A DNA stretch of 64,000 nt from Brachybacterium sp042666875 (GCF_042666875.1 NZ_JBHTCX010000008.1:120075-184074), one strand, 5' to 3'; numbered from the stretch's first letter, positions 53,241 through 62,791 are shown. The notes: generated by a model from the sequence alone, not told the origin. Program-made: numbers and translations.

Positions 53241-55393
53241 ACGTGGGCATCTCGAACAGGTACCGACGACTCCGTGCCGCCGCCCGCGGGACGACAGCTG
53301 CGCCCGGGCCGGCCACGCTGTCGGAGGCTCACGCGGCCGACGCCGTGAACGAGACCCGTACGGTGGAAGCCCTGAAGGAGGCCCGCGCGGCAGCCGAGCG
53401 CCCCGACCGGCCCGAGACCGCTCTCGCGGCTTTCCGTGAGGCGTCCGCGGCCTCCGGCTTCGACGACGCCGTGATGCTCGAGTACGCGCGCTTCCTAATC
53501 CGGAAGTCGCGCGGCAGCACCGCCGAGGAGGTGCTTGGGCTGGCCCTGGCCCGCAACGGCGCACAGATCGATGCCCTCGAGCTCTATCTCGAGCTGGTCC
53601 GCGAGCTCGACCTTCCCACCGCCCGCAGCGCGTGGGCGCTCCGCCGCCTGGAAGAGGATCTGTCGGGCCACCCGGAGGCGCATCGCGCCGCCCTGGACTA
53701 CGCGATCCCACATCAGCTCGACCGGGCGCTGGACGCTGTCGCGGCTTCGAGCGATCCCGTGAACCAGGCAATTCTCGCCCTCAACGCGGCCTATGCCGAG
53801 AAGTCGTTCTCCGAGGAGATCCTGGCCGCAGCGGGGCGCGGGCTCGGCGCGAACGATCTCCTGCGCGCTCACCTGACCGTGGCGCTCGCCCGGGGGAACC
53901 GCACGGTGGCCTCCGCGCTGCTGAAGGACGCCGACCCGCGCGCGGTGCCGATGAACGCGCTGCGGCGAGCGATCCGTCGTGCCCGCGCCGCCGGCAAGCA
54001 GAAGCAGCTCATCGAGTACCTGCGGGCCTACCGCACGCTCCTCCCGAACGACTCCTGGGCGAAGAACCTCGAGAACGAGGTGCAGCGCAATGCCGTGAGC
54101 AACTACCAGCTCGGCAAGACCGGCTTCCCCTTCCCCGCGATGCGAAAGACCCCGGCGTACCAGGCCGAGCAGCATCGGGTCTTCTACCTCCTGCACAACT
54201 CCCTGCCGCACAACTCCGCCGGCTACGCGACCCGCACCCACGGGCTGCTCTCGGAGCTCAACCACATCGGCTGGGATGTCGACGGTGTGACCCGCCTGGG
54301 GTACCCGTACGACATGCCCGGCAAGGCCGAGATCCCCGATGTGCCCATGCACGAGGTGGTTGGGAACGTCGACTACCGCCGCCTGCTGCGCAGCCGCGAG
54401 ATCGAGAAGAAGAACCCTCTGTTCCACTACACGGAGCGGTATTCGGGAGCCCTACTGGACCTCGCGAAGCGCGAACGGCCCGCGATCCTCCATGCGGCGT
54501 CGAATCACTGGAACGGCCTCACCGCTGTGAAGACGGCGCGCCTGCTGGGCCTTCCCTCGATCTACGAGGTGCGCGGGCTCTGGGAGGTCACGCGCGGCTC
54601 GCGGAACCCCGAGTGGGCACGCAGCAACATGTTCCAGTACATCGCACGCATGGAGGCCGACGCCGCCAAGGGCGCGACGAGGGTCTTCACCATCACCGAG
54701 GCGCTGCGCGAGGAGATGATCTCCCGGGGTGTCGACGCGGAGAAGATCCGCGTGGTGCCCAACGGCGTGGACACCTCCCGCTTCACCCCGATCTCCCGTG
54801 ACGAGGAGCTGGCCTCCGCGCTCGGCGTGGCCGGCAAGACCGTGATCGGCTACGTGGGCTCGGTGCTCGACTACGAGGGGATCGAACTGATCCTCGAGGC
54901 CGCCGAGGTCCTGAACCGCACCCGCGAGGACTTCCATGTCCTCATCGTCGGCGACGGCGCGGAGCTCGAACGCTTCACGGCGTGGGTGCAGGAACACGAG
55001 CTCGACCACGTCATCACCTTCACCGGCCGCGTGCCGCACGAGGAGGTCGAGAACTACTACTCGCTCGTCGACATCACGCCGTTCCCGCGGCTGCCGCTGC
55101 CGGTGTGTGAGATGGTCTCCCCGCTGAAGCCCTTCGAGGCCATGGCGATGGGCAAGGCCATCGTGGCCTCCGACGTCGCGGCGCTGAAGGAGATCATCAC
55201 GCCGGGGCTCAACGGCTTCCTGCACGAGAAGGGCAGCGTCGAGTCGCTCATCGAGCAGCTCACCCGGCTTCTCGACGACAAGGAGCTGACCCGTACGATC
55301 GGCGCCCAGTCCCGTGAATGGGTGGAGACCCATCGCGACTGGAAGCAGCTGGCCACGATCATCGCAGACGCCTACGCCGAACTGACCGACTGA
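53237..55393 (+). CDS. GT4-family glycosyltransferase with helical N-terminal domain
   Basis: 718 residues from a GTG at 53237 that overlaps the wecC stop (GTGA). The first about 300 residues are alpha-helical, Ala/Leu/Glu/Arg-rich and TPR-like. The GT-B fold begins near 310 (HRVFYLLHNSLPHNSAGYAT) and has VVPNGVDTSRFTPISRDEEL, GYVGSVLDYEGIELILEAAE and the nucleotide-sugar loop LPVCEMVSPLKPFEAMAMGK. No membrane segments. Coupling to wecC suggests that it transfers ManNAcA or a derivative. An 18-bp tandem duplication spans its stop codon. Confidence 0.92.
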   Translation: MNVGISNRYRRLRAAARGTTAAPGPATLSEAHAADAVNETRTVEALKEARAAAERPDRPETALAAFREASAASGFDDAVMLEYARFLIRKSRGSTAEEVLGLALARNGAQIDALELYLELVRELDLPTARSAWALRRLEEDLSGHPEAHRAALDYAIPHQLDRALDAVAASSDPVNQAILALNAAYAEKSFSEEILAAAGRGLGANDLLRAHLTVALARGNRTVASALLKDADPRAVPMNALRRAIRRARAAGKQKQLIEYLRAYRTLLPNDSWAKNLENEVQRNAVSNYQLGKTGFPFPAMRKTPAYQAEQHRVFYLLHNSLPHNSAGYATRTHGLLSELNHIGWDVDGVTRLGYPYDMPGKAEIPDVPMHEVVGNVDYRRLLRSREIEKKNPLFHYTERYSGALLDLAKRERPAILHAASNHWNGLTAVKTARLLGLPSIYEVRGLWEVTRGSRNPEWARSNMFQYIARMEADAAKGATRVFTITEALREEMISRGVDAEKIRVVPNGVDTSRFTPISRDEELASALGVAGKTVIGYVGSVLDYEGIELILEAAEVLNRTREDFHVLIVGDGAELERFTAWVQEHELDHVITFTGRVPHEEVENYYSLVDITPFPRLPLPVCEMVSPLKPFEAMAMGKAIVASDVAALKEIITPGLNGFLHEKGSVESLIEQLTRLLDDKELTRTIGAQSREWVETHRDWKQLATIIADAYAELTD

Positions 55394-55411
55394 GCCGAAC
55401 TAACCGACTGA
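55376..55411. repeat. 18-bp tandem duplication across the GT4 stop codon
   Basis: GCCGAACTGACCGACTGA (55376-55393, ending in the stop codon) is followed directly by GCCGAACTAACCGACTGA (55394-55411), differing at one base. Confidence 0.9.
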
Positions 55412-55424
55412 CGACCCTGGACCC

Positions 55425-55444
55425 CGCCCACGACGTCGTGGGCG
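55425..55444 (+). terminator. Perfect 20-bp palindrome after the GT4 gene
   Basis: CGCCCACGACGTCGTGGGCG forms a 10-bp stem (with a few bases as loop) 32 bases after the wecC-GT4 stop and 32 bases before the next start codon. It may terminate or attenuate transcription into the heparinase gene. Confidence 0.5.
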
Positions 55445-55475
55445 CGGTTCGCCTATCCCCGGAGGCCCGACCCCG

Positions 55476-58316
55476 ATGAGTCTCGACTTCGCCGTCTCCG
55501 AGCGGCAAGCATTCGGCACGTCCTACCAGGCAGCGACGGTGAAGAAGCTGCTTGCAGGACGGCTGACGATGACGCCGCACCCCGAGTGGCAGCTTCCGGA
55601 GACCATCGACTGGGCCGCCGATCCCTTCGACGACGTGAACTGGCAGAACCAGTACCACATGTTGCGATGGCTGGATCCGCTCCGCCGGGCGGCTGCACAG
55701 GGTGACGACGACGCCTTCGCGATGTGGCTGCGCTACGTGAAGGACTGGGTGCGGAGCAATCCGCGCGAGAAGCCCGCCCATGAATGGGTCTGGCGCGACA
55801 TGGTCGAAGGGATCCGCGTCATCCAGTTCTGCCTCGCGGCGCCACTGATCCGGGACCGCTCTCCCGAGGACCTGGGATGGCTCGAGGCGACCATCCGTGA
55901 TCACGCGGAGTTCATGGCGGACCCCGCGAACCTGGGCAAGGCGAACCATGCCATGCACCAGCATGAGGCGCTCTTCGTGTGCGGGCGCATCCTTCGGGAC
56001 GAGACCTTCACCGAACTCGCCATCTCCCGTTTCGACCAGCTGCTGAACGAGGAGTACGACGAGCAGGGCGTCAATGGTGAGGGCGCCGTGGCGTACCACT
56101 ACAACAACTACCTCTGGTACGAGCGCGCGCTGAAGAGGTTTGATGTCGAGGGCGTTCCGCGCCCGAGCGCAGCCGCACGTCACGCGCGCGCCCCCGAGGA
56201 GATCGCCCACGCCACGCGCCCGGACGGCACCCTCGTCCCGATCGGCGACACCGACGGTGGCTCGGCACGGAATGTGAACTCGCCCTACACCGACTACGTC
56301 ACCACGGGAGGGGCCGAGGGCGAGCCCCCGGCCGACCTCCTGAAGATCTACGACCGCGGATATCTCTTCGCGCGCAGCGGCTGGGGCGAGACGGAGAAGA
56401 ACCTCGACCAGGAGACCTTCTTCTCCGTCAGCTTCGGGAAGTCTGACCGCGTCCACGGTCACCCCGACGGAGGTTCCCTCACCTTCAGCGCGGACACCGT
56501 CAACTGGATCGTCGATCCCGGGAAGTTCCAATACGGCTACAGCATCCCCCGCAAGCATTTCGTCTCCCGCACCGCCCACAGCCTGGCGTCGATCGAAGGC
56601 CGTACGCCCCGCAAGGGTGCCGCCGTGGAACTCACTCGCCGGACGGTCACCGACCGTGCCTACGACTTCCTCTTCAGCGACAACAGTTTTGCGGGCGTCT
56701 CCCTCACGCGACGGGTCATCTACTCGACGCACGGCGACTACCTGGTCATCGTCGACCACGTCCGGTCGAACCAGCCCGTCACCGCGATCCAGCGGTGGCA
56801 GCTGGGACCGGGCGTCGACGCCGAGATCTCCCGCCATCGCGCCGAGCTGACGTCCGGTTCGCACAAGGCAGCTCTGAGCTTCGTCGGCACCGCGACACAG
56901 CTGTCGCAGCTCCGAGCGCAGAACAGCCCCTTCGACGGCTGGGTGGCCACCGGCTGGAAGCAGAAGACCGAAGCGACCGTGGTCAACGCCAGCAAGAGCG
57001 GGACGAACTTCCGCTTCATCACCGTCCTGGGAGCCGGCACCGGCGCGTACCCGACCGCGACCACGGTTCCGGCGACCGTGCCCGGCTTCTGCCTCCAGGT
57101 CTCGACGGGTCGCCTCAACGAATACATCGTCGTGGAGCGAGAGGGTGTCTGGTTCCCCGACGAGCCCCCAACCGAAGAGATCGAGCCGGCCGGCGGCGAG
57201 GCGCATCCGGTGAAGCCGACGGTGAGCGGTCGCGCTCACCATCTCGATCCGAGAAGCCGCGGTGAAGTCTTTCGTCTGCTGACGGAGGCCCGGAGGTCTG
57301 CGACCGAGATGCCTCCTGCCCGCCGCGCCGAGCTCGCCGCCGACTTGCAGAAGGAGGCCCTCGAACGCGGCCTCACCGGCGACATCGATTTGGGTGTGAC
57401 GGCTGCGGTCACCGACCTGCAACAGACGGTCCGTGGGCGCGTAGACCCGAAGAAGATCGAGCCCCACCGAACAGCGCTGGTCAACTGGTCTTCGGACTCC
57501 CTGTGGCGCCCGACGTTCTACCCAATGCCGCTCCTCCACCACGCCGAGACGTTCCGACTCACCGAGCGCCCGACCGAGGCCGAGATCCACACCGTCCAGC
57601 TGGGACCCCAGGTCCTCCCCCTTGCCCTGGATCCCGCCCCCGGCAGCACGCTGACAGTGCTCTTCCAGGGCGCCATGGACCGAGGACGGATCCGACTCCC
57701 CCTCTTCCTGAGGTGGCGGCACCAGACGGAGATGAACGCCGGGCCGACCCTCGCCGTCGCGGACCCCACCTTGGACCTCGCGAGCTCCATGCGGCTCGGG
57801 TGGTATCTGGGCACCGAACGCCAGGAGATCGTTCCGTCGATCGCCGGGATCATCCAGCAAATCGCCGAAAGCATCGGCGCGGCCCAGGTCGTTCTGGTCG
57901 GCAGCTCCGGAGGCGGGTTCGCCGCGCTCCAGGTCGGCTCCCACCTGCCGGACTCGACCGTCGTCGCGATGAGCCCCCAGTCGGACCTGCGGGACTATTC
58001 GCCGCGACTGGTGGCATTGGCCATCGAGCCCGCGCTCGGCATCCGTCGGCTCGAGGACCTGAACGTGGAGGACGCACGCATCAGCGTCCCGGAGCGCTTC
58101 GCCGCGCGAAAGACGTACCCGCGCGTCCATCTCCTCTCCAACTCGGGCGACGTTCTCCATGTCACCAATCATGAAAAGCCGCTGCGCAACGCCTACGAGG
58201 CGGCAGGGCTCTCCCACCGCTTCTCGACCAGCTCCGTCGACCTCGGCCCGGGCCACCGTTCCGTGGACAACGAGACGTACAGCGACGTCATGCGTCGTGT
58301 CTACGATGAGCTGTAG
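55476..58316 (+). CDS. Heparinase II/III-family polysaccharide lyase fused to an alpha/beta-hydrolase domain
   Basis: 946 residues, ATG at 55476 with GGAGG ten bases upstream. The N-terminal alpha-toroid (about 30-300) contains AHEWVWRDMVEGIRVIQFCL, KANHAMHQHEALFVCGRILR and NGEGAVAYHYNNYLWYERAL. The heparinase beta-sheet domain (about 310-560) has SDRVHGHPDGGSLTFSADTV NWIVDPGKFQYG with the conserved His and Asp. From about 650 a second domain resembles an alpha/beta-hydrolase with the elbow VGSSGGGFAALQVG (Ser near 810), a late Asp (NSGDVLH) and His (GPGHRSVDN). No signal peptide, so it acts inside the cell unless exported otherwise. It presumably depolymerises the uronic-acid polymer and deacylates it; that pairing is inference. 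Confidence 0.88.
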   Translation: MSLDFAVSERQAFGTSYQAATVKKLLAGRLTMTPHPEWQLPETIDWAADPFDDVNWQNQYHMLRWLDPLRRAAAQGDDDAFAMWLRYVKDWVRSNPREKPAHEWVWRDMVEGIRVIQFCLAAPLIRDRSPEDLGWLEATIRDHAEFMADPANLGKANHAMHQHEALFVCGRILRDETFTELAISRFDQLLNEEYDEQGVNGEGAVAYHYNNYLWYERALKRFDVEGVPRPSAAARHARAPEEIAHATRPDGTLVPIGDTDGGSARNVNSPYTDYVTTGGAEGEPPADLLKIYDRGYLFARSGWGETEKNLDQETFFSVSFGKSDRVHGHPDGGSLTFSADTVNWIVDPGKFQYGYSIPRKHFVSRTAHSLASIEGRTPRKGAAVELTRRTVTDRAYDFLFSDNSFAGVSLTRRVIYSTHGDYLVIVDHVRSNQPVTAIQRWQLGPGVDAEISRHRAELTSGSHKAALSFVGTATQLSQLRAQNSPFDGWVATGWKQKTEATVVNASKSGTNFRFITVLGAGTGAYPTATTVPATVPGFCLQVSTGRLNEYIVVEREGVWFPDEPPTEEIEPAGGEAHPVKPTVSGRAHHLDPRSRGEVFRLLTEARRSATEMPPARRAELAADLQKEALERGLTGDIDLGVTAAVTDLQQTVRGRVDPKKIEPHRTALVNWSSDSLWRPTFYPMPLLHHAETFRLTERPTEAEIHTVQLGPQVLPLALDPAPGSTLTVLFQGAMDRGRIRLPLFLRWRHQTEMNAGPTLAVADPTLDLASSMRLGWYLGTERQEIVPSIAGIIQQIAESIGAAQVVLVGSSGGGFAALQVGSHLPDSTVVAMSPQSDLRDYSPRLVALAIEPALGIRRLEDLNVEDARISVPERFAARKTYPRVHLLSNSGDVLHVTNHEKPLRNAYEAAGLSHRFSTSSVDLGPGHRSVDNETYSDVMRRVYDEL

Positions 58317-58403
58317 GCCCACACCCCACGCGCACGTCAACGCCTGCTTCCCTTCGATCGCTGATCTCCATCTGGAGAACCGCTTGTTACGAGAGATGAG
58401 CAC

Positions 58404-60149
58404 ATGAACATCACTGTCGGCGTCGCCGCACTCTCCGACCGAGGTCGCCACATGCTGCCCCGACTATGGGAGCACGCCCTGGATCTGGGCGGCGAGGCAT
58501 TCGACATGACGAACGCAAGCACCAAGGTCACCGAACGGCGCGCTGTCGTGAATGCGCGCAACGTGGAAGGCACCTGGGATGTCCCCACGTGGCTCTCCGA
58601 TCAGCACTCGGTGGTGAGCGTCTCCCAGCCGCCGGTCTCCTTCACGCAAGAGGTCCCCGCCGACCGCTGGGCCGAGTGGGCACTGGCCACCACCCGCGAA
58701 GACTCCGCTCGACGAACGATCCACCCGGGATACTTCGGCATCAGCCTCCGAGAGGACGGCGGCTTCGAGGCCTGGAATGACATCTTCGGTTTCGGGCGGT
58801 GCTACGTCGTCGAGAACGAGCACTTCCTGGCCGTTGGCAATCACATCGGTATGGTCTCCCTGTTCGCCGACCATGAGCTCCTCGTCGACGGCTACGGGAC
58901 CGACGTCCTCGCGCAGCTCGGATTCTGGCCGGAGGACCGGTCTCCCATCACGTCGGTCCGCCGACTGGGCCCCGCCGAGGTGATCGCCGTGGGGCAGCAC
59001 GATGACGTTCACAATCGCCGCTACTCGGACCCCGCGGAGCACTTCGGTGCGCGGGAGCCACGCATCGACTACGACGAGGTCGCCGCGGCGTTGGCACACC
59101 TCACGAGCAACAGTGGCGCGATCGCCAAGCTCCCTCCCACCGTCCACCTGTCCGGTGGGCAGGACTCCCGGGTCACCGCTGCCGCGTGGATCGCCGGTGG
59201 CCGGCCCGCAACGCTCCAGACGATCGGCACGCTGCCGGGCGAGGTCGAGATCGCCACACAGCTGGTCGAGGCGCTCGAGAACGAGCGGTCCATGGAGGAG
59301 CGTGGGCTCACCCACAAAGTCACGAAGCCCAATCCCCGCAAGCTCTCCCAGTACTCCATAGAGGACCGCCTGAGCACCGCGATGCTGATGTGGGACGGAG
59401 ACTTCGCTCCGGCCAAGCTGCGCGCCCCGGTCCAGCGACCCCCCGCTGTTGCCCGTCTCGCCATCGGCGGGGCGAACGGGGAGGTGATGCACGGCATCCA
59501 CTACCCCGATCACACCATGCTTGCGGCCGTCCGCGAGCTCGACCATCCGCTCGACCGCCTGGAGGCGGCATTCCCGCACAAGCTGCAAGCCCCGTCGACG
59601 CGGGAGTCCGCACTCGCCTTCTTCGCGTCGCAGAAGTCCTTCACGGAGTACCTTGGGCAGCACGATGCCACGGCGTTGAACGTGTTCCAGATGACCTCGA
59701 AGTTTCGTCGCTGGGTCAATGCACAGCTGGGTTCCACCTCCCTGACGCTCCTCCTGAACCCCGTGTTCGTGCGGGCCGCGGTCGACCTCACGCCGGAGGA
59801 GCGCCTGGACCGCGTGATGCAGAAGGCGCTGTCGCGGGCTCTCGTCCCGCAGTGGGAGCTGATTCCCTACTACAAGGCGACCCACCAGGAGACGACCACG
59901 GCGATGAAGCCTCAGGCGATCCGCACGTGGCAGACGTCGCCGGGGTCCATGGAGCGTCTTCTGCACGAGCGGAGTGCGTGGCAACGATGGTTCGACCGCG
60001 CCAAGATGCTCTCCGTGGAACGTGCGGTGCATAACGGGCAGGGCAATTCCGCGCATGAGACCACTCTGAACATGGCGTACGTCCTCGATGCCATTCCGGA
60101 CCACGTCGCTCGCCTCGAGAAGATCCGATCGGGCGTCTGGAGCGGATGA
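58404..60149 (+). CDS. Asparagine-synthase-like ATP-pyrophosphatase enzyme, no glutaminase cysteine
   Basis: 581 residues from the ATG at 58404. The N-terminal about 215 residues resemble the Ntn glutaminase fold (HPGYFGISLREDGGFEAWND, GRCYVVENEHFLAVGNH), but the protein starts MNITVG, so the Cys2 nucleophile of class II amidotransferases is absent. The synthetase domain carries the PP-loop VHLSGGQDSRVTAAAWIAGG near residue 249, and IGGANGEVMHGIHYPDH further on. It should activate a carboxylate by adenylation and could add ammonia or another amine. In a uronic-acid locus, amidation of the sugar carboxyl is a reasonable proposal. It converges with a second asparagine-synthase-like gene 19 bases away. 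Confidence 0.85.
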   Translation: MNITVGVAALSDRGRHMLPRLWEHALDLGGEAFDMTNASTKVTERRAVVNARNVEGTWDVPTWLSDQHSVVSVSQPPVSFTQEVPADRWAEWALATTREDSARRTIHPGYFGISLREDGGFEAWNDIFGFGRCYVVENEHFLAVGNHIGMVSLFADHELLVDGYGTDVLAQLGFWPEDRSPITSVRRLGPAEVIAVGQHDDVHNRRYSDPAEHFGAREPRIDYDEVAAALAHLTSNSGAIAKLPPTVHLSGGQDSRVTAAAWIAGGRPATLQTIGTLPGEVEIATQLVEALENERSMEERGLTHKVTKPNPRKLSQYSIEDRLSTAMLMWDGDFAPAKLRAPVQRPPAVARLAIGGANGEVMHGIHYPDHTMLAAVRELDHPLDRLEAAFPHKLQAPSTRESALAFFASQKSFTEYLGQHDATALNVFQMTSKFRRWVNAQLGSTSLTLLLNPVFVRAAVDLTPEERLDRVMQKALSRALVPQWELIPYYKATHQETTTAMKPQAIRTWQTSPGSMERLLHERSAWQRWFDRAKMLSVERAVHNGQGNSAHETTLNMAYVLDAIPDHVARLEKIRSGVWSG

Positions 60150-60168
60150 TCGAGACGGTGCGCGCCGA

Positions 60169-61563
60169 TCACAAGGCGGCGAGCGCGGGATCGTAATGCC
60201 TCATGATCCGCACGAGCAGTTCCTTCCCGAAGCGTTCGTCGACGGGCAGGCCCCAAGCTGCCTCGAACAACCTCCGGCTGTTCATCGCCGAGTGGGAATG
60301 CATCGTCGTCGCTAGCTCCGCGTGCTGGACGGACGTCCAGGTGCCCATTCGTTGCTCCCAGTACACGAGATCGCCCACGTCGGCTCCATGGAGGTCGGCA
60401 GCATAGTTGGCACGCTTCAGATACCCGTTGATCGCCTGCCGGGTGACCGTGGAGTAGAGCGCCCCCGCTCGGTGCCGGACCGGACCGGCGAAGAGCGCAT
60501 ACGCCAGCTCCAGCGGATCCGCTGGCAGATAGGCCTTGTGGCGGGAATTGAACGGCCCGCGGAGCACCTCTCCCCCGAGTCCCTTCACGAACACGTCCCG
60601 CGGATCAGCGCCTTCTCCCATCTGCGCCGGCAGAACCGGTGATCCCCGGGTGAATCCCGCGGCCTCCCGCGCCGCAGACCGGATCTCCTCCAGATCGGCG
60701 AGGTTCTGGCGCTCGGACATCCGGATCCACCGATGCGGAGCGGCGAGATGCTCCACGAGCTTCGGGATCCGGGCGGCCTCGTCAGCGCCCATCGCATCCC
60801 ATGTCACGAAGCGCGCGTCCAGGCCGAGAGCTCGGAGCGTCGCGATGACGCTGCGGGAATCGACGCCGCCGGTCAGACCGATCACCGGGGTGTAGCGATC
60901 GTTGAGGAACGACACATAGCTCGCAAAGTATTCGTCCCATACCGCTAGGAGCTGCTCGAAATCTGTGGCTCGGGCTTCTCGCCACGGCCAGTACCTGGCA
61001 GTGGTGCCGGTCCGGAGATCCAGTTCATTATTGGGGATGAGGTGCTTCACCTCATCGAAGACCGTGAGGTCTCCCGGCAGGAACCGGGTGGACCGGTCAC
61101 GGTATTCGTCGGTGCGCATGTACTGCGACATCCTCGCGGATACGGCGAGACCCTCGCACTGCGCCAACAAGGCCGCATGGGAAGCCACGGGGCCGAACGT
61201 CTCCGGCAAATAGAACACCGACTGCGAACCGAGCGGGTCGTGGACGAGGCGGCCTTCGACACCGTCGAATACGAACACGGCGAACCGGCCAGAGAGGTCG
61301 TCGAGCACCCGGCGGTCGCCGGCAGCGAGGCGAAAGAGGCAATCCGGCACCGTCAGTTCCCCGTGAGCGACGAAGATGTCGCCGATGGCGAGGACCACCC
61401 GACCGTCTCGGTTCTCCATCCGGTGCACGTCCGCCTCAGGATGCACGAAGACCTTGTAGTGGGGGGTCAGCACGCAGTTCCATCCAGCGACAGGGCGTGA
61501 ATCGGCGAAGTCGTGCGCGCGCTCAGCGCAGATGAACCCCAACCGGAAGCTTCTCAACCCCAC
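60169..61563 (-). CDS. Second asparagine-synthase-like enzyme, no glutaminase cysteine
   Basis: 464 residues from a GTG at 61563, chosen for its GAGGAG five bases upstream; a longer frame begins MEPRRRRR. The N-terminal Ntn-like domain (VVLAIGDIFVAHGELTVPDC, LDDLSGRFAVFVFDGVEGRL, VHDPLGSQSVFYLPETFGPV) lacks an N-terminal cysteine. The PP-loop is VIGLTGGVDSRSVIATLRAL near residue 225, and the later GGEVLRGPF is typical of the fold. It is smaller than the 581-residue paralogue and clearly a separate lineage. It probably acts on the same polymer pathway, being downstream of a WlbA-like oxidoreductase and a membrane protein on the minus strand. Confidence 0.83.
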   Translation of the reverse strand: MGLRSFRLGFICAERAHDFADSRPVAGWNCVLTPHYKVFVHPEADVHRMENRDGRVVLAIGDIFVAHGELTVPDCLFRLAAGDRRVLDDLSGRFAVFVFDGVEGRLVHDPLGSQSVFYLPETFGPVASHAALLAQCEGLAVSARMSQYMRTDEYRDRSTRFLPGDLTVFDEVKHLIPNNELDLRTGTTARYWPWREARATDFEQLLAVWDEYFASYVSFLNDRYTPVIGLTGGVDSRSVIATLRALGLDARFVTWDAMGADEAARIPKLVEHLAAPHRWIRMSERQNLADLEEIRSAAREAAGFTRGSPVLPAQMGEGADPRDVFVKGLGGEVLRGPFNSRHKAYLPADPLELAYALFAGPVRHRAGALYSTVTRQAINGYLKRANYAADLHGADVGDLVYWEQRMGTWTSVQHAELATTMHSHSAMNSRRLFEAAWGLPVDERFGKELLVRIMRHYDPALAAL

Positions 61564-61679
61564 GGAAACTCCTCGGTAGCTCGGTGCCGTTCGCCGACGA
61601 CGTCTGGGCTCCATGATCGCAGATTGTCCACCTGCCCCTAACCCGACCCCACCTGCCCGCGACCAGGTCACCGTGCCCC

Positions 61680-62723
61680 CTACTGCTCCGCCAGCACGAT
61701 GAGAGTCGTATTGGATCGGTGCACGACCACGGGAGCCGGCCCGGCGTTCTCCACCGCGACCACGTAGCGCACGGTGGGGCCGCAGCTGCTGGGCGGATCG
61801 GTCGTAGTGAGCGTGGTGTCCAAGACCTGATGGTGGGTGAGCCTCGCGATCTGCGTGTCGTGCGACGCGAGCAACCGGCTGGAACAGACTTCGCCGTCGC
61901 TGCGGAGCACGTCCTCGCGGTACGTCAGCTCGAGGGAGCTGCCGCGGGCGTCCGTCTCCCCGGACTCGCACCATGCCTGCCCGTCCTCGATGGAGCCGTT
62001 GACCATGGTGCAAGCCGTGAGGTGCACGGTGCTCAGCAGCTGCTCGGGAACCGCGGGATCTCCCTCGTGATCCAGCGTAAACCGGAAGACCGCCGCCCGT
62101 TCTCTGGGAGCGACGACTCTGGGTAGGCGCTCCTCCGCCGATGCCTCGAACGCCTCCCCTTCGACGCGGTGGGCCAACCAGACCGAGTCCACCTCGGCGG
62201 TGACGCCCGCGGCCGCCGCTTCGGCGTTCGGGGAGTTCACGGAGAGGCGACAGGAGTGCGTGCCGGTGTGCTCGACCTTGAGCAGGAACTGGTTCGTGAT
62301 GACGACCCGCTCCCCCGTACGGACGTTCTGCGTCCCCCCGACGGACCGCAGCGTGCCACCGTCCGGGCCTCCTCCGCAGGCGAGGCTCGCCCCGAAGTAC
62401 ATCGCGGATCCCTGGGAGCCCGGTGGCTTCTCCATCGCGGCACGGAACTGAACCAGATACGTCTGGCCGGCTTCCGCCTCGAAGGACCGGGCCGGCAGTC
62501 GGAGGGACTCGGGGACGGTGAGTGACGCCGTCTGCCGCGCGACCACCGGATCGTCGTCCATGGGGGCCGACGTGTCGCTCGGGGCGGGGGCGTTCGGGAG
62601 CGAGAGGTCAGCGGGTGGATGCCAGACCAGCAGGACCACGGCCACCACGAGCAGCACGGTCATCAGCGCGCCGGCCACCCAGCCAGCACGCCGCCGCCCG
62701 TGATCTCCTGGTCGTTCCGGCAT
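61680..62723 (-). CDS. Membrane-anchored extracellular protein of unknown family
   Basis: 347 residues, ATG at 62723 with AGGAG upstream. A basic start (RPGDHGRRRAG) and one helix (about 14-34, WVAGALMTVLLVVAVVLLVW) place the remainder outside the cell. That part is beta-rich with six cysteines (LACGGGPDG, HSCRLSV, LTACTMV, AWCESGE, EVCSSRL, SSCGPTV), suggesting disulfides. I recognise no family. It sits between the WlbA-like gene and the asparagine-synthase-like gene on the same strand with small gaps, so it is probably co-transcribed and may be a polymer-binding or export-associated component. Confidence 0.75.
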   Translation of the reverse strand: MPERPGDHGRRRAGWVAGALMTVLLVVAVVLLVWHPPADLSLPNAPAPSDTSAPMDDDPVVARQTASLTVPESLRLPARSFEAEAGQTYLVQFRAAMEKPPGSQGSAMYFGASLACGGGPDGGTLRSVGGTQNVRTGERVVITNQFLLKVEHTGTHSCRLSVNSPNAEAAAAGVTAEVDSVWLAHRVEGEAFEASAEERLPRVVAPRERAAVFRFTLDHEGDPAVPEQLLSTVHLTACTMVNGSIEDGQAWCESGETDARGSSLELTYREDVLRSDGEVCSSRLLASHDTQIARLTHHQVLDTTLTTTDPPSSCGPTVRYVVAVENAGPAPVVVHRSNTTLIVLAEQ

Positions 62724-62791
62724 CGCTCTCCTGGATGGCTGTCGTCATCGCGGGCAGGGGCTCAGCGTAGGCGATGACCTGCCGCGATCCC

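Noticed and set aside
55359..58451. A 1030-codon minus-strand frame opposite the lyase-hydrolase gene
   Set aside because: Antisense shadow: no recognisable domain, extends into both neighbours, and the plus strand carries all conserved motifs.
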